NCBI GenBank assembly: GCA_024655945.1
Contig: JANLFK010000001.1
Location: forward strand, 310,001 to 374,000
Length of the DNA stretch: 64,000 nucleotides
DNA from: a candidate division KSB1 bacterium
GTDB taxonomy: Bacteria > Zhuqueibacterota > Zhuqueibacteria > JANLFK01 > Oleimicrobiaceae
Direction: 5' to 3'
Each line of letters begins with the position of its first letter. Within the stretch, counting starts at the first letter, position 1. A program made the translations under genes and the position numbers. This document shows positions 8,205-16,489 of the stretch, piece by piece. The notes beneath the pieces were generated by a model. It saw nothing but the letters and a program-made list of their open reading frames with translations, was not told where the DNA came from and searched no databases.

Positions 8205-10200
8205 CGCGCTCGCTCCTATCGCTCACCATCCCAGGGATCGGGAAAGGGCCCATTGGTACCTTCTTGTCGGCGCCATGTGGAATGCCTCGGCTCACGCTGC
8301 GGTCGCCGGCCTGGAGGGTCACCGTCACCCTTGTGCCGCGCGGGGCAACGTTCTCGATCTGCAAATCGCCGCCATGGCGCAAGGCGACCTGATAGGCCGT
8401 CGCAAGACCAAGGCCCAAGGCCCGCCTGTACTTTCTGGTGGTGAAGAACGGCTCTCGGGCGCGATCCAAGTGCGCGGCCGGAATGCCCTCGCCTGTGTCG
8501 GTGACAGAGACCTCCACCTCGCCGGTTTCAGGAATCCAGCGTGTAGCCACGGCAAGCCTCCCCTCGCCGCCCATGGCTTCCACGGCGTTATCCACGATGT
8601 TGCGGATACAGCGCTCCAAGTCTGTCTCCCACCCCCAGACGGCAGGGATGTCAGGCCGAAGAGCCTTGCTCAGAACCAGGCTGCACTCCGGCGCTGCCGC
8701 CTGCGAGGTGGCTAGCGCCCGCAAGACCACGCTGTTGATGTCTACTGGGGAAGGCTCCTCGGAAGCCGGGGTGGCAATCTGGAGTAACTCCTTGGTGGCA
8801 AAGGCGATGCGACGAACATCCTCCTTGACCAGCGCCACTTCCGCTTCCGCCTTTGCTTCATCAATACCGTCGCTCAGCTCGATCCGCAGACAATCGATGC
8901 GATGCGCGATAGCGTTGAGGGCATTGTTCACCTCATGGGCCAGTGCTGCTCCGAGCTCTGCGAAGCAGGTGAGCCTCTGCAAAAGTGAATCGCGGTCCAC
9001 CATGCCTTCTTCGTTCACCGGCTTCGCATTGAGCGCCACCACCGCGCCGCTCTTGTCGTCAGGGAAGAGCACGGGAAGCACCACTGTTCTTGCTGACCCT
9101 GGTCTGGGGGTACCGACGAATGGCCTCCCGTGGCTGATGGCTGCTTTCACCACTGCTGCTCCTTCCGCCCCCAGCCACCTTTCCAGGAGGCTCGCCTCTT
9201 GATGCACATCCGCACGCACTGTGACATGTCCAAACTGGTCCACGACGCGTGCGGCCCTCTCGACCACCAAGACGGCTATGCCACAGGCTCGGAGCGCTGC
9301 CTCGCCCAGCTCGAAGGAGCGTCCTGGGCCCACACGAGCACGGTCCTGCGGTCCGTCCTTAGGCGTCGAGAGGATGTGGGCCGCGGTAGGCCCGGTCAGC
9401 ACCTCCACCAGGGCGCTGCACATCGGACCGCTGGCAGCACCGATGGGTCGGGCAATTATCGTCGAGCTGCTGCTTGCGCCATGACGGCTCGTGGCGGCGT
9501 TGGTGCCAATAGCAGTCACTGCAGTCCTGATGGCACAACCCCCGCAGGACCACTCTCCCCGGCAGAGCAGGTCCCGACATGACGGGCGCGCGGTGCCAAA
9601 GTTTGCTGCCGGCGTGAGGGCTTGCAACGTGCGGCTCCAGGCATGCACTTGACAATGGTCATCAACAAGTGCGATCGGCCGAGGAAAAACGGCAATGACC
9701 CTCTGCACCAAGTCAGACTCGTCAAGTCCGCTACTTTCCCGCGTCGGTTCCGTGACCGCGAGGAAACCGCTGAGGTCGCCGGCATCGCAGATGGGCCACA
9801 CCCTCACTTGGCCTCGGCTGGTGGGAAAAATCCACTCCCTCTGACCAGGCTCTGGAGTATGATCCTTTGGCTTGCACGGATCGGCAGCCGTCCTGAAGCG
9901 AGGGGGCCAATCGACTTCAGCAAAGGGCAAAACCTCGCCTATCGAGCAACCAATAAGCGAATCGCGCCTCTGGCCGGCAAGTTGTTCCTGGCAGGCATTC
10001 ATCGCCAGCAGGCGCCCGCGTGGGTCAATGATTGCGATTGCCGCCGGTATCCGCTCGATGACCTCACTCAGGAGCCAGTCAGCACGCAGGATGTCGCCGC
10101 TGCTGTCGCCCAACCCTTCCTCCCACAAGCACCACATCCCACGGCCCAAAAAAAGAACAAGGACACCGGAGCAGTCCAGGTCCTTGCCGTCAGTCGCCAT
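8191..10200 (-). CDS. PAS-containing sensor histidine kinase (first gene of the operon)
   Basis: The 669-residue cytoplasmic kinase has an N-terminal PAS (about 42-150), a second PAS-like stretch with the cysteine pattern C-x10-C-x2-C ('WSCGGC'), a divergent GAF-like region (about 285-395) and a kinase core. The His is near residue 422 in 'ALAHEVNNALNAI', with N box 'NIVDNAVEAM' and G boxes 'DTGEGIP' and 'GLGLATAYQVAL'. The ATG at 10200 follows CAGGAG. It leads the HK-HK-RR operon read from the promoter at 10356-10384. Two kinases of similar design feeding one regulator suggest integration of two signals, or a kinase plus a modulating partner. Confidence 0.92.
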   Translation of the reverse strand: MATDGKDLDCSGVLVLFLGRGMWCLWEEGLGDSSGDILRADWLLSEVIERIPAAIAIIDPRGRLLAMNACQEQLAGQRRDSLIGCSIGEVLPFAEVDWPPRFRTAADPCKPKDHTPEPGQREWIFPTSRGQVRVWPICDAGDLSGFLAVTEPTRESSGLDESDLVQRVIAVFPRPIALVDDHCQVHAWSRTLQALTPAANFGTARPSCRDLLCRGEWSCGGCAIRTAVTAIGTNAATSRHGASSSSTIIARPIGAASGPMCSALVEVLTGPTAAHILSTPKDGPQDRARVGPGRSFELGEAALRACGIAVLVVERAARVVDQFGHVTVRADVHQEASLLERWLGAEGAAVVKAAISHGRPFVGTPRPGSARTVVLPVLFPDDKSGAVVALNAKPVNEEGMVDRDSLLQRLTCFAELGAALAHEVNNALNAIAHRIDCLRIELSDGIDEAKAEAEVALVKEDVRRIAFATKELLQIATPASEEPSPVDINSVVLRALATSQAAAPECSLVLSKALRPDIPAVWGWETDLERCIRNIVDNAVEAMGGEGRLAVATRWIPETGEVEVSVTDTGEGIPAAHLDRAREPFFTTRKYRRALGLGLATAYQVALRHGGDLQIENVAPRGTRVTVTLQAGDRSVSRGIPHGADKKVPMGPFPIPGMVSDRSERGGVR

Positions 10201-10355
10201 CGTCTCCTGACTGGATACACGCCATCACAGGCCACCCTTCGCAATGTCGCCTGCACCTCCGCCACACCAGCCACCTCCCGAAAAGCCGCCATGCCTCCGT
10301 TGCGTGTCGCAACGCACCGAAGTCGAATCCCAACCCTCAGGAGTTTTTCGGCTTA

Positions 10356-10384
10356 ATGATAACAATTTCTTTCATTAATTTCAA
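10356..10384 (-). promoter_or_regulatory. Sigma-70 promoter of the histidine-kinase operon
   Basis: The -35 is TTGAAA (10379-10384) and the -10 is TATCAT (10356-10361), with a 17-base A+T-rich spacer. It lies about 155 bp upstream of the kinase ATG. Confidence 0.75.
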
Positions 10385-10626
10385 GGCTTTTTTGCAATTA
10401 GTCTTGCCTCGCTTCGAGGCGGCGATGCCCCACTAGACGCGGGCGCAGGGCACCATGGGCGGCACGATTCACGACAGCGAGAGCGGATCCTTGTTGGCAC
10501 GATTTCTCGCCGGGGCAGGGCCCCTCGTGGTGTGGGGAGCGCCAACCAAGGCACGCCCAGGTCGGCTCTTGATGCCCGGCTCAGACGGCCCGGCAAAGGG
10601 CTTTGGGCGCACGCAGCAGAAACTTC

Positions 10627-10654
10627 TTGACATTTGCCCGAAAAACGCTAAATT
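10627..10654 (+). promoter_or_regulatory. Sigma-70 promoter of the lipid-kinase/PlsC operon
   Basis: The -35 is the consensus TTGACA (10627-10632), the spacer is 16 bases and the -10 is TAAATT (10649-10654). The predicted leader is about 40 nt. It supports the GTG start at 10701 over the longer frame, because it lies inside that frame. Confidence 0.75.
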
Positions 10655-10700
10655 TCGCCCACAGCTATCTCCGCAAACAGCCAACAAGGAGAGACTCTTC

Positions 10701-11600
10701 GTGACAGTGGCGCTGATTATCAACCCGGTGGCAGGCAACGGGCGAGGTCGCAAAGCAGGACAGCGGACGGTCGCCGCGCTGACGCAGAAAGGCGTCGAGT
10801 GCAAGACGCTTGTGTCTGAGTATTCCGGCCATGCAGTGCGTCTTGCAGAGGAGCTCGACCCCTCCGCCTTCGAGGCCGTCGTCTGCGTGGGCGGCGATGG
10901 AACGGTCTTCGAGGTGGTCAACGGCCTCCTCCATGCGGAAGCACCACCCTCCACCACGTTGGGCGTAGTGCCGGTGGGCAGCGGCAACTCTTTGTCGCAG
11001 GACCTCGGCGTCTTCGGCGACTTTGCCGGGGCAATCGAGGCGCTTCTCGACAAGCAGAGCAGAGCTGTCGATGTGGCTTGGTTTAGTGCCGATGGGCAAC
11101 GCTACTTCTTCCTCAACATGCTCGGCTTTGGCTTCGTCTCGGATGTCTGCTATGCAGCTGCCCGTTACAAGGTAGTGCGCCACTTTAGCTACGTCCTGGG
11201 CGTCTTTCAGATTACGGCGTCGCTCTCGCACTACCACCTCGAACTCACGGTGGACGGAAAGACTTACGAGAGGACCAACTGCTTCGTGGAGATATGCAAC
11301 TCCCGCTACACTGCCGGCACCATGCTGATGGCGCCACAAGCAGCCATCGATGACGGTCATCTGGATGTGGTCATCCTGAATCGCATCTCCCGCCGCAAAC
11401 TGCTTCGCTCTTTTCCTCGCATCTTTCGCGGCACACACCTGGAGCTGCCAGAGGTGGAGACTTTTCGAGGGCAGCACATCGTCGCGGTCACCGACCGCCC
11501 AAAGGTGCTCGCCCCTGATGGCGAACTGCTCGGCTCCACGCCCATCGAGGTCGGTATCCTTCCCAAACGCTTGCAGGTGTTGGGCAAGTGGCACAGATAG
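10701..11600 (+). CDS. Diacylglycerol/sphingosine-kinase-family lipid kinase (YegS/BmrU-like)
   Basis: The 299-residue protein has the DAGK catalytic domain: 'LIINPVAGNGRG' at the N-terminus and the nucleotide-binding GGDGT in 'VCVGGDGTVFEVVNG', then 'PVGSGNSLSQDLG'. The frame is open back to 10455. The GTG at 10701 is preceded by AAGGAGAG at good spacing and gives the usual family length. These enzymes phosphorylate diacylglycerol or related lipids at the membrane face. The next gene is a PlsC-type acyltransferase overlapping by 13 bp, so the pair probably works in phosphatidic-acid or lipid remodelling. The exact lipid substrate is not readable. Confidence 0.9.
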   Translation: MTVALIINPVAGNGRGRKAGQRTVAALTQKGVECKTLVSEYSGHAVRLAEELDPSAFEAVVCVGGDGTVFEVVNGLLHAEAPPSTTLGVVPVGSGNSLSQDLGVFGDFAGAIEALLDKQSRAVDVAWFSADGQRYFFLNMLGFGFVSDVCYAAARYKVVRHFSYVLGVFQITASLSHYHLELTVDGKTYERTNCFVEICNSRYTAGTMLMAPQAAIDDGHLDVVILNRISRRKLLRSFPRIFRGTHLELPEVETFRGQHIVAVTDRPKVLAPDGELLGSTPIEVGILPKRLQVLGKWHR

Positions 11601-12304
11601 TCTCAGCGCTGCTGTGGATGTGGGGCGGGCTGCTCCTGGGAGTCTTCGGGAGCACCATTGTGCTTGCCAGCTTCGTTCTTCCCATGCGCACCTATGACCC
11701 GCTGCTCAAATGGATGTGTCGTACTTTGCTAAAGGCCATCGGCATTCGCGTATGCGTCCAAGGTTTGGAGCAGATCCGTCGGGACAAAACCTATCTCTTC
11801 ATGAGCAACCACGTGAACATCTTCGACGTCTTCGTGCTCGGTGGTTACCTGCCCCAGCTGGTGCGGGGCGTTGAGCTGGAGAGCCATTTCCGATGGTTAT
11901 TCTACGGGATGGTCATCAAGCGGATCGGCAACATTCCCATCAGCCATCATCAACCCTTCAGGGCCATGCACAGCCTGCGCCGGGCCGAGGAGGCGCTCCG
12001 CAAAGGTATCTCCATCGTCCTGCTCCCCGAAGGGCATCGCACTCTCGATGGCCGCCTCCGGCCCTTCAAGCGGGCACCGTTCGACATGGCGCGCCATGCA
12101 GGCGTGGATCTGGTGCCCGTGGCCATGGTCAACGCGTTCAGCATCAACCGCAAGGGGAGCTGGTTGATTCGTCCTGGCAGTCTCACGCTGCGCATAGGCG
12201 AGCCTCTCCCCTACCCAAAGCTGCATGCCATGAGCAGCGTCTCCCTCAAGGAGGCAGTGCGCGACAAGATCGCCCAGCTCCTAAATGCAAACGAGCCAGG
12301 ATGA
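11588..12304 (+). CDS. plsC: 1-acyl-sn-glycerol-3-phosphate acyltransferase (PlsC family)
   Basis: The 238-residue membrane protein has an N-terminal hydrophobic segment, the HX4D acyltransferase motif in 'SNHVNIFD' and the second motif 'PEGHRT'. The family transfers an acyl chain to lysophosphatidic acid to make phosphatidic acid. The GTG start lies inside the end of the lipid-kinase gene (13-bp overlap), which implies translational coupling. Length and motifs are normal. Specificity for lysophosphatidate over other lysolipids is assumed from the family. Confidence 0.9.
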   Translation: MAQIVSALLWMWGGLLLGVFGSTIVLASFVLPMRTYDPLLKWMCRTLLKAIGIRVCVQGLEQIRRDKTYLFMSNHVNIFDVFVLGGYLPQLVRGVELESHFRWLFYGMVIKRIGNIPISHHQPFRAMHSLRRAEEALRKGISIVLLPEGHRTLDGRLRPFKRAPFDMARHAGVDLVPVAMVNAFSINRKGSWLIRPGSLTLRIGEPLPYPKLHAMSSVSLKEAVRDKIAQLLNANEPG

Positions 12305-12626
12305 GCAGGGTGCTGAACGCCTTTTTGCGTGAGCTCTGCAAGCAGTGGCGACAATCGCCTTGACTTTTTCAGCACATCTTCGTAGATTGGAGCGAGAACA
12401 AGGACCGGAGCAACCGGCCTTCGTCAGGCGCGGAAGGGGTAAACTCGTTGCCGGTCCTCTTTCGTGGGGAACTGACGTTTCCGCAATGGGCGCATGTGGA
12501 CTATGCTCCTTTGCACGGCGCGATGGCGCTTAGGGGCCGAGCAGGACCGCGCCAGCGCAAACACCACGGCAAGGGCGGGTGCCTGGTCCAGAATCCTTTG
12601 AGTGCCACAGCGCAAGGAGGGGAGAT
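12305..12626. other. Intergenic, 322 bp
   Basis: This holds a candidate promoter (12360-12388) for the methyltransferase gene. No coding frame here is convincing. Confidence 0.5.
12360..12388 (+). promoter_or_regulatory. Candidate sigma-70 promoter for the methyltransferase gene
   Basis: TTGACT (12360-12365), 17-base spacer, TAGATT (12383-12388). The leader would be about 230 nt, which lowers confidence. Confidence 0.4.
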
Positions 12627-13427
12627 GTGGGCACGAGCGAGCAGATTTGCCTTGGATTGAACCGCCTCTTTCCACGGCGCAAGCTTCCGGGCAGGGAATC
12701 GCCGAAGAGTTACTTCGAAGCCGATCTCGGTGAGGCAGAGGAAATCCTCTCGTCGTATGAGCCGCACCTCCACCTGGCGGGGCAAACTATCCTGGATGGA
12801 GGATGCGGACTCGGTGGCAAGACCCTGTACTGCGCCCAGCGCGGGGCACGATATGTCGTGGGACTCGAGAATGACCTCTACCACGTCCGGTACGCTGCAA
12901 AGTTCACGCAGGCCAAGAGAGCTCACCACCTCCGGTTCATGGTGGGAAACCTGCGCACGCTCCCCTTCCCTCCAGACTTGTTCGACGTCGTTTTGCTCAA
13001 TGGCGTCGTGGAGCACATCAGGAGACCGGACCTTCAACCGGCCCTGGTGGAGTGCAGAAGGGTCCTCAAACCCGGGGGTGTGCTCTGCGCCCTCTTCCCC
13101 CCATGGACAAGCCCCAGCGCCGGTCATGTCTACGACTATATCCACATCCCTTGGTGCCAGCTCTTTTTTTCGCGCGCGACGATTGTGGCAGCGCTCCAAA
13201 AGCTGAACCCTGCACCTCGCTTCGGGAGGCTCTCGTACGTGGAGCACTTCTTGGAGCTCAACGGGATCACCATCGGTGAATTCAAACGGCTGGTAAGCGA
13301 AGTGGGCTACGAGGTGCTCGCATTTCGTCTGAAGATGGTCAAAGGCCTTAATTTCATGAGCAAGATCCCCGTGGTGAACAAGTACCTCACTTCGCATGTG
13401 GTCGCGGTGCTGCGCAAGAGCACGTAG
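12627..13427 (+). CDS. Class I SAM-dependent methyltransferase
   Basis: The 266-residue Rossmann-fold methyltransferase has SAM motif I 'ILDGGCGLGGKT', the acidic end of strand 2 ('VVGLENDLY') and a motif IV-like 'FDVVLLNGVVEHI' followed by 'VLKPGGVL', as in Methyltransf_11/25 families. The GTG at 12627 is preceded by AAGGAGGGGAG at ideal distance, so I chose it over the longer frame from 12579. It stands alone between the lipid genes and an exporter. The substrate is unknown; small molecules, quinones or sugars are possible. Confidence 0.85.
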   Translation: MGTSEQICLGLNRLFPRRKLPGRESPKSYFEADLGEAEEILSSYEPHLHLAGQTILDGGCGLGGKTLYCAQRGARYVVGLENDLYHVRYAAKFTQAKRAHHLRFMVGNLRTLPFPPDLFDVVLLNGVVEHIRRPDLQPALVECRRVLKPGGVLCALFPPWTSPSAGHVYDYIHIPWCQLFFSRATIVAALQKLNPAPRFGRLSYVEHFLELNGITIGEFKRLVSEVGYEVLAFRLKMVKGLNFMSKIPVVNKYLTSHVVAVLRKST

Positions 13428-13458
13428 CGGGGACGGCCAAGGTTGAGGCAGCTGCAAG

Positions 13459-13501
13459 CCTGCGGCTCGGCCTGTGGCACGCGGACATGCCGAGCCGCAG
13501 G
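13459..13501. terminator. Strong 13-bp-stem hairpin after the methyltransferase gene
   Basis: A perfect 13-bp inverted repeat (13459-13471 with 13489-13501, arm CCTGCGGCTCGGC) has a 17-base loop. No T-run follows, so it may be a Rho-dependent 3' end or an RNA-stabilising structure. Confidence 0.5.
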
Positions 13502-13576
13502 GCAGCCCAACGGCAGCAATACCGATTCGACCCGCGGAGGTGTGGTTCCTCTAGCTGATAGACGGAAAGGAACAGA

Positions 13577-15007
13577 GTGGAACAAACAGTTCACGCCCAA
13601 ATCAGTTCAACCAAGGAGGTCGGGGAAGAACGCGGTCACCCCTACCAGGTGTTGGCCGCCGTGATGTTGGGAGGCATCATGGGGCCCATCGACGGGAGCA
13701 TCGTCAACGTCGTCTTGCCGACTATCGGCGCTTCCTTCGGTGTGCCGATCTCGACGGTGCAGTGGGTGCCCATGAGCTACTTGCTGACCATAAGCAGCCT
13801 GCTGATGTTCTTCGGTCGGCTTGGCGTCATCGTAGGTTACAGGCGGGTGTACCTATGGGGCCTGGGCGGGTTCGTGCTGGCTTCCGTCATGTGTGGGTTG
13901 GCCCCAACTGCCCCCTGGCTCATCGGTTGCCGGGCTCTACAGGGACTGGCCGCCGGCATGATGATGGCCGTTCCTTTCGCAATCATCACCGCGTCGTTCC
14001 CCCCGGAGGAGCGAGGCAAGGCTTTGGGCATCAATGCCATCAGCATCTCCGCCGGTCTGGCCATTGGCCCTTCGTTGGGTAGCCTCATCACCTCGTTGCT
14101 CGGCTGGCGGTTCGTGTTCTTAGTCAACCTTCCCATTGGCATTGCCGGACTTTTTTTCGCCGCAAGGACCTTGCCGTCAATCAGAGGTGAGTCGGGCGGA
14201 ATCGACTGGACAGGGGCGATTAGCGGCTCCTTGGCCCTGCTGGGCTTACTGCTCTTTGTCAACCGGGCGCAGACGGGCGACCCTTCAGTGCTCGCCTGGT
14301 GCACACTTGTCTTGGCAATCCTCGCCGGTGCGTTTTTCCTTGGCGCCGAGAAGAAAGCCCCGTCGCCCCTGCTGGACCTTGGTCTGTTTGCCAATGTCGT
14401 CTTCAGCCTGGGGCTCCTTGCCGCCCTGTTGAGCTTCATGTCCCAATATGTGCTCGTTTTCCTGACGCCCTTTTATTTGCACCGGGTCCTCTCTTTGCCG
14501 CCGAACAAAGTGGGGTTGGTGATGACGGCCTCCCCTTTGGCAGTGATGCTCATCGCTGCCTTCAGCGGGTGGCTCTCCGATCGGGTGGGCACCAGGACGC
14601 TGGCCTGCGTGGGTGCTGGGGTCTCCAGCATAGCCCTCGCCCTCATGGCACAGCTACCGGCCAATGCGCTGCCCCGTGAGGTGGCTTTGCGGCTGGCTCT
14701 GTTCGGGCTCGGAACGGGGATCTTCCAATCCCCCAACAACAGCGCGGTGATGGGCAGTGTGCCCAAGCCGCGACTGGGGACGGCATCTGGGATGTTGGCT
14801 ACGATGCGCAATGTGGGGATGGTGCTGGGCGTTGCCCTTGCCGGGCTGGTGGTGTATGCCCTTGCGCCGCCGGAAGTGCTGCGCAAAGCTTCCCTGACGC
14901 CCATGGAGGCGCAGACTTTTCTGCACGCATTCCGTCACGCCCTTGCGGTGGGAAGCCTGCTCAGCGCCGGAGCCGCCGTGGTTTCTCTCGCCCGGCGCGC
15001 CCGCTAA
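13577..15007 (+). CDS. DHA2-family MFS multidrug/drug:H+ antiporter
   Basis: The 476-residue integral membrane protein has about 14 predicted helices, the count of the DHA2 (EmrB/QacA) branch. Diagnostic stretches are 'DGSIVNVVLPTI' in helix 1, motif A-like 'GRLGVIVGYRRVY', and 'GWRFVFLVNLPIG' after helix 6. The GTG start follows AAAGGAACAGA. The family exports lipophilic drugs or metabolites using the proton gradient. It is followed 100 bp later by a CMD-fold protein. Specificity is unknown. Confidence 0.9.
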   Translation: MEQTVHAQISSTKEVGEERGHPYQVLAAVMLGGIMGPIDGSIVNVVLPTIGASFGVPISTVQWVPMSYLLTISSLLMFFGRLGVIVGYRRVYLWGLGGFVLASVMCGLAPTAPWLIGCRALQGLAAGMMMAVPFAIITASFPPEERGKALGINAISISAGLAIGPSLGSLITSLLGWRFVFLVNLPIGIAGLFFAARTLPSIRGESGGIDWTGAISGSLALLGLLLFVNRAQTGDPSVLAWCTLVLAILAGAFFLGAEKKAPSPLLDLGLFANVVFSLGLLAALLSFMSQYVLVFLTPFYLHRVLSLPPNKVGLVMTASPLAVMLIAAFSGWLSDRVGTRTLACVGAGVSSIALALMAQLPANALPREVALRLALFGLGTGIFQSPNNSAVMGSVPKPRLGTASGMLATMRNVGMVLGVALAGLVVYALAPPEVLRKASLTPMEAQTFLHAFRHALAVGSLLSAGAAVVSLARRAR

Positions 15008-15109
15008 GGCTGGATTGAGGCAAGTTGCGCCGCAACGCCCCTTTGAGTGTCCCTCTTCGCCCACTACTTGGCAGCAGGTCGAAAAGAAAACCGCAGGAGG
15101 TGAAACGCC

Positions 15110-15412
15110 ATGCCAGAACATCCGCTTTCAGTATTCGAGAAGCTCGACCCCGAGGTGCTTGCCCATGTGCGGCGCATGGACGATTTTGTCTTTGCCTCAG
15201 GCGCCCTGCCGCGCAAGGTGAAGCTCCTCATTGCCATGGCCTTCGACGCCGCGCATGGGGCAGTCAACGGCGTGCGGGCGCTGGCGACTGCGGCCATGCA
15301 GGAAGGGGCAACACCGGCAGAGATCGCCGAGGTGTTGCGCGTGGCGTGCCATCTGGCGGGAGTTGGCGCCTTCTACACCGCAGCCATCGCGCTGCGGGAG
15401 GTGGTGGAGTAG
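15110..15412 (+). CDS. Carboxymuconolactone-decarboxylase-fold protein lacking the CxxC redox motif
   Basis: The 100-residue protein starts after a perfect AGGAGGTG ribosome site. 'PRKVKLLIAMAFDAAHGAVNG' and 'EGATPAEIAEVLRVA' match the AhpD/CMD fold. AhpD-type members carry a CxxC on the first of these helices for disulfide reduction. Here that helix has no cysteine, and the only Cys is in 'RVACHLAG'. It is therefore unlikely to be a peroxidase of the AhpD kind, and may be a CMD-like decarboxylase/isomerase or a binding protein. Small proteins of this type are often gamma-CMD homologues of unknown role. Confidence 0.8.
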   Translation: MPEHPLSVFEKLDPEVLAHVRRMDDFVFASGALPRKVKLLIAMAFDAAHGAVNGVRALATAAMQEGATPAEIAEVLRVACHLAGVGAFYTAAIALREVVE

Positions 15413-15746
15413 GCGGGGGAGGGCGGCGGCCACGCGTCCCGGACCGTGTTCGCGCAACAGAAGCAGCTGTCCCTTCGACTTGAGGACGGGCAGCCCCGGC
15501 GGCTGGAGTCGCGCATCGGCCGCAAGCTCGACATCCCCTTGCCGGCCATGGACCTTCGTCCCTCAGGGGGCCAGCGCTGCTCGCCCGAAGGCAGAGTTCT
15601 CACAACGCGGGATGGCGACTTGTGGTTAAACGCTCCGGGCACAGCGAGAATTCCGGCCGACATGGACGCCGCAAGACCAGCCCGTGGCCTGGTTCGATAG
15701 GGCGCAAGGAAGCGTGGCCCAGAGAGGCGCTGTGAAGGTCGAGTCG
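15413..15746. other. Intergenic, 334 bp
   Basis: This separates the CMD-fold gene from the convergent ClpB-D1-like gene. A plus-strand frame (15446-15700) resembles nothing and is not supported. I see no terminator with a T-run. Confidence 0.4.
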
Positions 15747-16484
15747 TCAGTCCGTCTCCCACTTGTCATTACCGTCTTCCTCAGAGGGAAAACCACCCCT
15801 GTTGGCCGCGGCCACGAGGTCATCGGGTGTGAGTACTTCCCCTCTTTTCTGGGCGAGCTCTGCACATGCGAGATCAAGCAGCTCCACGGACTTCCCCGGA
15901 AGAACACCGGGCTTTCGCAGCGACAGCCGGACACACAACTCTACCATTGTCTCGGGGATTCTGAGGTGGTGATGTCGCTCAAGCAATGATCTCAGAGCAA
16001 GAAGGACTTGCTTCGTCTGCTCACAACTCAGCTCTTCCAGCACCACGGGAAGGTATCTCCGACGGATGGCCGGGGAGTCAACCACATGCAGAAAAGCAGG
16101 CAGGGCTGTGGCGACAGCGGGCACTCTGAAGTCTGCGAGCCGCTGCAGAACAGCGTCTTTCAGAGAGCAGACTGCCAGAAGAGCGTCCAGACCATCTACC
16201 GCCAGCATAGTGTCGGGTTGCCCTTCCAGCTCTTCCAAGATTTTGCAAAATCCCCTCTCTGCTTGGCCAGGGAGGTTGTACTCCGTGATGAGCTTGGCCA
16301 CATCGAGGACAAGGAAACGCTTCTGGAGGCCAAGTGAGCGCGCCTTCTTGGAAAGACCAAAGAGCAAGTTCGTCTTACCCGACCCCGGCTCGCCTACGAT
16401 GAGCGGCACCGCCGGACTATCCCACATGTGCACCACCGCGAGCACTTGGTCGATCTCTCTGTCTCGGGCGATGGTCGGAGGCAA
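15747..16484 (-). CDS. ClpA/ClpB D1-like AAA+ domain protein, single module, probably 5'-truncated
   Basis: The 245-residue product aligns by eye with the first AAA+ domain of ClpB. It begins at the equivalent of 'PVIGRDREI' ('PTIARDREI'), has Walker A 'GEPGSGKTN' and ends after the small helical domain ('LPGKSVELLDLACAEL'). The Clp N-domain, middle domain and D2 are absent. Walker B is degenerate: 'MLAVDGLDAL' where ClpB has 'FIDELHTM', so the catalytic Glu is missing. The only upstream start is TTG at 16484, and a stop codon lies 15 bases before it. ATP binding without normal hydrolysis would be expected. It may be a decayed fragment or a regulatory ATPase. Confidence 0.7.
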   Translation of the reverse strand: MPPTIARDREIDQVLAVVHMWDSPAVPLIVGEPGSGKTNLLFGLSKKARSLGLQKRFLVLDVAKLITEYNLPGQAERGFCKILEELEGQPDTMLAVDGLDALLAVCSLKDAVLQRLADFRVPAVATALPAFLHVVDSPAIRRRYLPVVLEELSCEQTKQVLLALRSLLERHHHLRIPETMVELCVRLSLRKPGVLPGKSVELLDLACAELAQKRGEVLTPDDLVAAANRGGFPSEEDGNDKWETD

Positions 16485-16489
16485 TCGAC

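Larger units (their letters stand above)
10201..10700. other. Divergent intergenic region, 500 bp
   Basis: This lies between the kinase operon and the lipid kinase. It contains one promoter facing each way. The plus-strand frame continuing upstream of the lipid kinase start has no homology I can see and is not counted as coding. Confidence 0.6.

Noticed and set aside
15446-15700. 84-codon plus-strand frame after the CMD-fold gene
   Set aside because: Product unlike any known protein; no ribosome site.
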